In this document: positions 1-6,423 of the stretch, in pieces
How the letters are laid out: every line of letters begins with the position of its first letter
Position numbering within the stretch: the stretch's first letter is position 1
NCBI GenBank assembly: GCA_003646045.1
Contig: QNDV01000134.1
Location: 1-6,423, forward strand
From: a bacterium
Lineage (GTDB): Bacteria > Krumholzibacteriota > Krumholzibacteria > LZORAL124-64-63
DNA length: 6,423 nucleotides
Direction of reading: 5' to 3'
Translations under genes and position numbers: made by a program
Notes under the pieces: model-generated
Told to the model about the DNA's origin: nothing
Databases searched by the model: none
What the model saw: only the letters and a program-made list of their open reading frames with translations

Positions 1-551
1 TCGATACCGCCGGTCTGCGCCAGTTGCCGCGTATCGTGGCCTCTTTGGGGGAAGAGGATTCACCCAACGTGACCATCTTCCTGGGTGACAAGCAGGTCAG
101 CTTCCGGGCCGGCAACACGGTGCTGCACGCGCGCCTGCTCGAGGGCCCCTTCCCCGACTACAACGCTGTCATCCCCAAGGACAACGACAAGGACGTGACG
201 GTGGACAAGGCCGAGTTCGCCCAGGCCATCCGCCGCGTGTCCATTACCGCCGACCGCATCACCAGCCAGATCAAGGTGGGGGTGGAGAACGGTCGCATGG
301 AGTTGTCAGCCCGGGGCGCCGAGGGCAGCGTGTCCGAGGACGAGCTGGCCGTGTCCTATGACGGCGACGCCTTGGAGATAGGCTTCAACTACGCCTACCT
401 GCAGGACGTGCTGAAGAACCTGCGTTCGGACAGCGTAGTCCTGTCCCTGAAGGATTCCCAGAGCGCGGCCCTGATCCGCCCGGTCACCGAGGAAGGCGAC
501 GACACGGGCGTGCTCTGCCTGTTGATGCCCCTCCGCCTGGCCGGCGACTGA
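1..551 (+). CDS. dnaN: DNA polymerase III beta subunit (sliding clamp), C-terminal part
   Basis: This is the 3' half of the sliding-clamp gene; the 5' part lies outside the window. The reading frame is open from the left edge (first full codon at 3) to TGA at 549-551, giving about 182 residues against a usual 360-380. The clamp is a ring-shaped homodimer that encircles DNA and tethers polymerase III and other replication and repair proteins. Family landmarks are the end of domain 2, with ARLLEGPFPDYNAVIPK near 132-182 (E. coli has SKLVDGRFPDYRRVLPK), then domain 3 with a GFNYAYLQDVL segment near 380-415. The C-terminal LMPLRL matches the MPMRL end that forms part of the peptide-binding cleft. 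Here the family Met is Leu and three extra residues (AGD) follow. The gene leads the row recF-dciA-gyrB-gyrA. Family assignment is secure, but the start and promoter cannot be judged. Confidence 0.96.
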   Translation, partial: DTAGLRQLPRIVASLGEEDSPNVTIFLGDKQVSFRAGNTVLHARLLEGPFPDYNAVIPKDNDKDVTVDKAEFAQAIRRVSITADRITSQIKVGVENGRMELSARGAEGSVSEDELAVSYDGDALEIGFNYAYLQDVLKNLRSDSVVLSLKDSQSAALIRPVTEEGDDTGVLCLLMPLRLAGD

Positions 552-580
552 GGTTGGTCTGTTCATGAATCGACCAACCT
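551..580. promoter_or_regulatory. 30-bp interrupted palindrome between dnaN and recF
   Basis: AGGTTGGTC (551-559) is exactly complementary to GACCAACCT (572-580). The centre, TTCATGAA (562-569), is itself a palindrome about the same axis, so 13 of 15 position pairs are complementary and one more is a G-U wobble in RNA. It begins on the last base of the dnaN stop and ends two bases before the recF ATG. No T-run follows, so it is not a standard intrinsic terminator. It could be an mRNA hairpin that controls recF translation, an mRNA processing site, or a dimeric protein operator. The symmetry is seen directly; the function is inferred. Confidence 0.6.
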
Positions 581-582
581 AG
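565..582 (+). other. Possible five-codon leader ORF (MNRPT) abutting recF
   Basis: ATG at 565 opens a five-codon frame that ends in TAG at 580-582, immediately before the recF ATG at 583 and in the same frame. A GAGG at 550-553, overlapping the dnaN stop, lies 11 nt upstream and could serve as a weak ribosome binding site. recF itself has no purine-rich site at normal spacing. Terminating ribosomes could therefore reinitiate on recF. Such a short ORF can easily arise by chance, and there is no direct evidence of translation. Confidence 0.25.
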
Positions 583-1782
583 ATGCGGATAGTCTCGGCC
601 CGCCTCAACGGTTTTCGCAACCTGGCCGACACGGACCTGACGTTCTCGTCCCGGGTCAACCTGGTCCAGGGGCGCAACGGTGAGGGTAAGACCAACCTCC
701 TTGAGGCCCTCAACTACTTCGCCCTGGGCCGCAGTCATCGCGGCGCCCGCAACACCGACCTCGTCTCCTTCAACCAGGATGCCCTGCACGTAGAGTTGGA
801 GGTTGCCGAGGACACCGACGCCCTTTTCAAATGCGAGTATGGGCTGGGCCGGGACGGCGGACGGCGCTTCAGGATAAACGGCGAGGCGGTGCGCCGCCGG
901 GCCGATCTGGTGGGTCGCCTGGCCACAGTCTTCTTCAACCCGGACAGCATCCGGCTGGTACGCGGCGCTCCCGAACGGCGACGCCATTTCGTGGACCAGG
1001 GCATGGCTGAGATCGATGCCACCCATCTCGAACACCTGACCTCTTTCCAGCGCGCCCTCAAACAGAAAACCGGGCTGCTGCGGGACCTGCGCCAAGGGGT
1101 CGTTTCAGCGACCAACGCCCGTGACGACCTGTCGGCTTGGAACCGGGAAATAGCCCACCACGCAGCCCCTGTTTGTCTGGGCCGGGCCGAATATGCGGCC
1201 CTGCTCACCCCCTCGGCCGATAGGGCCCACCGCGACCTGACGGACGATTCCCATAGCCTGACCATGACCTACCGTCCCCGCTTGGAGTCGGTGGCGGCCC
1301 ATCTGTCCCCGCAAAGCACGGAATCACCGGAAAAAACCCCAAAAAACCCTACTTTGGAGCGGGATATTTACGAGGAAATCGACTATATTACAGAGTTGGA
1401 GATCCAACGTGGAAGACCTCTCACCGGGCCGCAGTTGGACGACTTCGAAGTACGGCTCGGCGGGGCCGATGGATGGGATCTACGCACCTACGGCTCCCAG
1501 GGCGAAACACGTTCCGCGGCGATCTCCCTGATCCTCGCGCGCAGCGATGCGCTCTACCGGCGACGGCAGGTGCGGCCAGTGCTTTTTCTGGACGACATCT
1601 TCAGCGAACTGGACCGGGAAAGGACCCGGCGCTTGCAGGAGATGACAACCAGATTGCACCAGGTCTTCATCGCCACCGCCCGGCCCGACGACATCGCCGA
1701 CTGGCGACCCGAGGGCATGAGCGCGTGGCGCGTGGAGGCCGGAGTGTTCACGGCCGTGGAGGACCCCTCTGCCACCCTCTAG
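583..1782 (+). CDS. recF: DNA replication and repair protein RecF
   Basis: RecF is an SMC/ABC-type ATPase that binds gapped DNA and acts with RecO and RecR to load RecA at single-strand gaps and stalled forks. The 399-residue product is slightly longer than the usual 360-380. Visible motifs are the N-terminal RLNGFRNL, Walker A GRNGEGKT at residues 30-37, the ABC signature YGSQGE at 303-308, Walker B VLFLDD at 333-338 and the D-loop SELD at 341-344. The usual GPHRxD motif reads GPQLDD at 282-287. ATG 583 is the first possible start because TAG stands in frame directly before it, and the N-terminus aligns with family members. No clear Shine-Dalgarno sequence is present; a palindrome occupies that position. 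Residues about 245-256 are encoded by an AT-rich stretch with two A6 runs, in a variable part of the protein. dciA begins 41 bp downstream. Confidence 0.97.
   Translation: MRIVSARLNGFRNLADTDLTFSSRVNLVQGRNGEGKTNLLEALNYFALGRSHRGARNTDLVSFNQDALHVELEVAEDTDALFKCEYGLGRDGGRRFRINGEAVRRRADLVGRLATVFFNPDSIRLVRGAPERRRHFVDQGMAEIDATHLEHLTSFQRALKQKTGLLRDLRQGVVSATNARDDLSAWNREIAHHAAPVCLGRAEYAALLTPSADRAHRDLTDDSHSLTMTYRPRLESVAAHLSPQSTESPEKTPKNPTLERDIYEEIDYITELEIQRGRPLTGPQLDDFEVRLGGADGWDLRTYGSQGETRSAAISLILARSDALYRRRQVRPVLFLDDIFSELDRERTRRLQEMTTRLHQVFIATARPDDIADWRPEGMSAWRVEAGVFTAVEDPSATL
1331..1350. repeat. Two tandem 10-bp units (A6C4 / A6C3T) inside recF
   Basis: AAAAAACCCC at 1331-1340 is followed directly by AAAAAACCCT at 1341-1350, a tandem repeat with one mismatch. 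The two A6 runs are exactly 10 bp apart, close to one helical turn, which is the arrangement that gives intrinsic DNA bending. The unit length is not a multiple of three, so gain or loss of a unit would shift the recF frame. The surrounding 60-70 bp is clearly more AT-rich than the rest of the window. The repeat is seen directly; any role is unknown. Confidence 0.7.
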
Positions 1783-1809
1783 GCACCAGCGGAGAAACCG
1801 TCATTGCTG

Positions 1810-1814
1810 AAGGA
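1810..1814 (+). promoter_or_regulatory. Ribosome binding site of dciA
   Basis: AAGGA lies 9 nt before the ATG at 1824. This decides the start of dciA, because no other ATG, GTG or TTG lies in that frame between the recF stop and 1824. Confidence 0.65.
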
Positions 1815-1823
1815 AGACTATTC

Positions 1824-4117
<2,294 letters not shown>

Positions 4118-4128
4118 TCCGGTTACGT

Positions 4129-4132
4129 GAGG
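4129..4132 (+). promoter_or_regulatory. Ribosome binding site of gyrA
   Basis: GAGG lies 6 nt before ATG 4139. The in-frame GTG at 4127 has no purine-rich site upstream, and the in-frame GTG at 4235 has only a weak context, so the ATG is preferred and the acidic N-terminus it encodes is probably real. Confidence 0.6.
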
Positions 4133-4138
4133 CGAGGC

Positions 4139-6423
4139 ATGTCCGACGACAATCGCAACGACGACGATATCAGGGACGATAACGTCCAGGGCGACGACGA
4201 GAAGCAGCCCGAGGGCGCCGCGACTCCGACCCAGGTGGGCGAGATCGTAATCGACGTGGACATCTCCGAGAAGATGCGCACGAGTTACCTCGAGTACTCC
4301 ATGTCCGTTATTATCAGTCGGGCATTGCCCGACGTGCGTGACGGCTTGAAGCCCGTGCACCGGCGGGTATTGACGGCCATGAACGACCTGAACCTGCAGC
4401 CGGGCCGGCCCTACCGCAAGAGCGCCAAGATCACTGGTGACACCACCGGTAATTACCATCCCCATGGCACCACCGCGGTCTACGACACCATGGTGCGCAT
4501 GGCCCAGGACTTCTCCCTGCGCTATCCCCTCATCGACGGCCAGGGCAACTTCGGTTCGGTGGACGGCGACTCGGCGGCGGCCGAGCGGTACACCGAGGCG
4601 CGTCTGACGAAGTTCAGCACCGATGTCATGCGGGACCTGGACAAGGAAACCGTGGATTTCGTGCCGAACTATGACGGTTCGCGCATGATGCCCAGCGTGA
4701 TGCCTTCCAAGGTGCCCAACCTGCTGGTCAACGGCGCCGACGGTATCGCCGTGGGCATGGCCACCAAGATTCCGCCCCACAATATGGGCGAGGTCTGCAA
4801 CGGCCTGCTGGCCCTACTGGACAACCAGGATCTCGAGCCCCACGAAATGCTCAACTTCGTGGAAGGGCCGGACTTTCCCACCGGCGGCATCATCCATGGA
4901 CGGCGGGGAATCTACGACTACATCACCACCGGCCGCGGCCGGGTGGTGGTCCGCGCCCGCACCGACGTGGAGATCGAGAAAAACGGCCGGGCCAGGATCA
5001 TCGTCACCGAGATTCCCTACCAGGTTAACAAGGCCACGTTGATCGAGAAGATCGCCAACCTGGTGCGCGCCGGCACCATCGAGGGTATCAGCGACCTGCG
5101 GGACGAGTCGGATCGCGACGGCATGCGCATCGTGATCATGCTCAAGAAGGACGCCTTTCCCCAGGTGATTCTCAACAAGCTCTACACCCACACCTACCTG
5201 CAGAATACCTTCGGCGTCATCAACCTGGCCCTGGTGAACAACCGGCCCCGGGTGATGAGTCTCAAGGAGACGATGCAGGAGTTCCTGAAGTTCCGGGAAG
5301 AGGTCATCGTCCGGCGCACCCAGTACGCGCTGCGCAAGGCCGAGGAGCGGGCCCACATTCTCGAGGGCTATCGCATCGCCCTGGACAACATCGACGCCAT
5401 CGTCGAGCTCATCAAGGCCAGCGCGTCACCGGACGAGGCGCGTACCGGGCTGATCGAAACCTTCAGCCTGAGCGAGATCCAGGCCCAGGCCATTCTCGAC
5501 CTGCGCCTGGCCCGTTTGACGGGTCTTGAGCGCCAGAAGATCGAGGACGAGTATGCCGAGCTGATCCAACGGATCACCGAACTGAAAGCCATCCTGGACA
5601 GCCGTGACCTGGTGTTGCAGATCGTCCGCGAGGAGATCGGCGAGGTACGCGAACTGTACGCCGACGATCGGCGCACCGACATCGTCGAGGATGAGGGCGA
5701 GATCGATCTGGAGGATCTCATCGCCGACGAGCCCATGGTGGTGACCATCAGCAACCAGGGCTACGCCAAGCGCATTCCCCTGGACACCTATCGCGAGCAG
5801 GGCCGGGGCGGCAAGGGTATCGCCGCCATGGGCACCAAGGACGAGGACTTCGTGGACAACCTGTTCGTGGCCTCGACCCACCAATACCTGCTGGTGCTCA
5901 CGGAGAAGGGGCAGCTGTACTGGTTGAAGGTGTACCGCATTCCCAAGGCGGCCCGTACCTCCAAGGGCAAACCCCTGGTGAACCTGATCCAGATCCAGCC
6001 CGGCGACAAGATCCACGCCGTGGTGCCGGTACGCGATTTCACCGACGACCATTTCCTGGCCTTCGCCACCAATTTCGGCGTGATCAAACGTACGCCCCTG
6101 GTGGACTTTTCGCGTCCGCGGCAGGCCGGTATACGAGCCATAAACCTGCTCGAGGGCGAGCACCTGGTCGCCGTGCGCGAAACCAACGGCGACACGGACA
6201 TCATCATGGCCACCAGTGGCGGCATGGCCATCCGCTTCCACGAGACCGACGCCAGGGCCATGGGACGCACGGCGCGTGGCGTGAGGGGCATCTCCCTGGG
6301 CCGCAAGCAGCAGGTGATAGGCATGGTGGTCATCGGGGAAGAATGCAGCGAGGGCTGCACCCTGCTGGCGGTCACCCGCAATGGTTACGGCAAGCGCACA
6401 CCCCTGGACGAGTACCGCGTGCA
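4139..6423 (+). CDS. gyrA: DNA gyrase subunit A, 3' end outside window
   Basis: GyrA is the DNA-cleaving and DNA-wrapping subunit of gyrase. The open frame gives 761 codons before the right edge; the last part of the C-terminal domain is missing. After an acidic N-terminal extension (about 29 residues longer than E. coli), [10 protein letters not shown] at 49-58 begins the winged-helix and cleavage core. The catalytic Arg 150-Tyr 151 (E. coli R121-Y122) lies in [11 protein letters not shown]. In the quinolone region [10 protein letters not shown] (107-116), Thr 112 and Asp 116 match S83 and D87, while Thr 111 replaces the usual Asp 82. The GyrA box QGRGGKG at 554-560 opens the beta-pinwheel, which separates it from ParC. 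A second blade motif, [13 protein letters not shown] at 748-760, lies at the edge. The E. coli exit-gate insertion is absent. The start lies 21 bp after gyrB with GAGG 6 nt upstream, so the two subunits are probably made from one mRNA. Confidence 0.97.
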   Translation, partial: MSDDNRNDDDIRDDNVQGDDEKQPEGAATPTQVGEIVIDVDISEKMRTSYLEYSMSVIISRALPDVRDGLKPVHRRVLTAMNDLNLQPGRPYRKSAKITGDTTGNYHPHGTTAVYDTMVRMAQDFSLRYPLIDGQGNFGSVDGDSAAAERYTEARLTKFSTDVMRDLDKETVDFVPNYDGSRMMPSVMPSKVPNLLVNGADGIAVGMATKIPPHNMGEVCNGLLALLDNQDLEPHEMLNFVEGPDFPTGGIIHGRRGIYDYITTGRGRVVVRARTDVEIEKNGRARIIVTEIPYQVNKATLIEKIANLVRAGTIEGISDLRDESDRDGMRIVIMLKKDAFPQVILNKLYTHTYLQNTFGVINLALVNNRPRVMSLKETMQEFLKFREEVIVRRTQYALRKAEERAHILEGYRIALDNIDAIVELIKASASPDEARTGLIETFSLSEIQAQAILDLRLARLTGLERQKIEDEYAELIQRITELKAILDSRDLVLQIVREEIGEVRELYADDRRTDIVEDEGEIDLEDLIADEPMVVTISNQGYAKRIPLDTYREQGRGGKGIAAMGTKDEDFVDNLFVASTHQYLLVLTEKGQLYWLKVYRIPKAARTSKGKPLVNLIQIQPGDKIHAVVPVRDFTDDHFLAFATNFGVIKRTPLVDFSRPRQAGIRAINLLEGEHLVAVRETNGDTDIIMATSGGMAIRFHETDARAMGRTARGVRGISLGRKQQVIGMVVIGEECSEGCTLLAVTRNGYGKRTPLDEYRV

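Noticed and set aside
551..580. Intrinsic transcription terminator after dnaN
   Set aside because: The palindrome is not followed by a T-run; the recF start codon follows instead.
1473..1823. Upstream extension of the dciA frame overlapping recF, starting from ATG 1473
   Set aside because: Residues before 1824 resemble off-frame translation and have no counterpart in DUF721 proteins. ATG 1824 has a proper ribosome site and gives the expected length. The frame is considered only as a possible frameshift product.
5426..6241. Antisense open frame opposite gyrA
   Set aside because: Same codon-aligned shadow effect, no recognisable domain, and no start context worth noting. The similar frame at 4814-5356 is rejected for the same reason.
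4139..6423. Topoisomerase IV subunits (ParE/ParC) instead of gyrase
   Set aside because: The GyrA box QGRGGKG at the start of the pinwheel domain and the neighbours recF and dciA point to gyrase.

Overview
The window is a compact, high-GC bacterial DNA-replication and topology locus read entirely on the + strand. The order is dnaN (3' end only), recF, a DUF721/DciA gene, gyrB and gyrA (cut by the right edge). Each gene is recognised from its own motifs: the sliding-clamp C-terminus, the RecF Walker A, signature and Walker B motifs, the DUF721 core, the GHKL ATPase and TOPRIM motifs of GyrB, and the catalytic Tyr and GyrA box of GyrA. No RNA gene, mobile element, CRISPR array or intrinsic terminator was seen.

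Layout: 1-551 is the last part of dnaN. A 31-bp gap (552-582) is almost filled by a 30-bp interrupted palindrome, and a five-codon ORF inside it ends directly against the recF ATG. recF (583-1782) carries a short AT-rich island with two A6 tracts near 1331-1350. After 41 bp comes dciA (1824-2159), whose stop overlaps the gyrB start by 4 bp (ATGA). gyrB (2156-4117) is followed after 21 bp by gyrA (4139 to the edge). The tight spacing, single strand and absence of terminators suggest co-transcription, with translational coupling at dciA/gyrB.

Organism: a bacterium with high GC and a strong G/C bias at third codon positions. GyrB (653 aa) lacks the large C-terminal-half insertion of gammaproteobacterial GyrB, and GyrA lacks the exit-gate insertion seen in E. 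coli GyrA, so this is not an enteric-type proteobacterium. The recF-DUF721-gyrB-gyrA order is familiar from actinobacteria and several other phyla. However, the GyrA quinolone-region sequence does not look actinobacterial, and I cannot name the phylum.

How the genes work together: DnaN is the clamp that tethers the replicative polymerase. RecF works with RecO and RecR at gaps and stalled forks. DciA is the ancestral-type partner that helps load or activate the DnaB helicase. GyrB and GyrA form DNA gyrase, which removes the positive supercoils made ahead of the fork.

This is a core housekeeping region and I see no new defence or biosynthetic system. The points worth a second look are small: the dnaN/recF palindrome and mini-ORF, the phased A-tract repeat with a slippery heptamer in recF, an acidic N-terminal extension on GyrA, and an unusual residue in the GyrA quinolone pocket.
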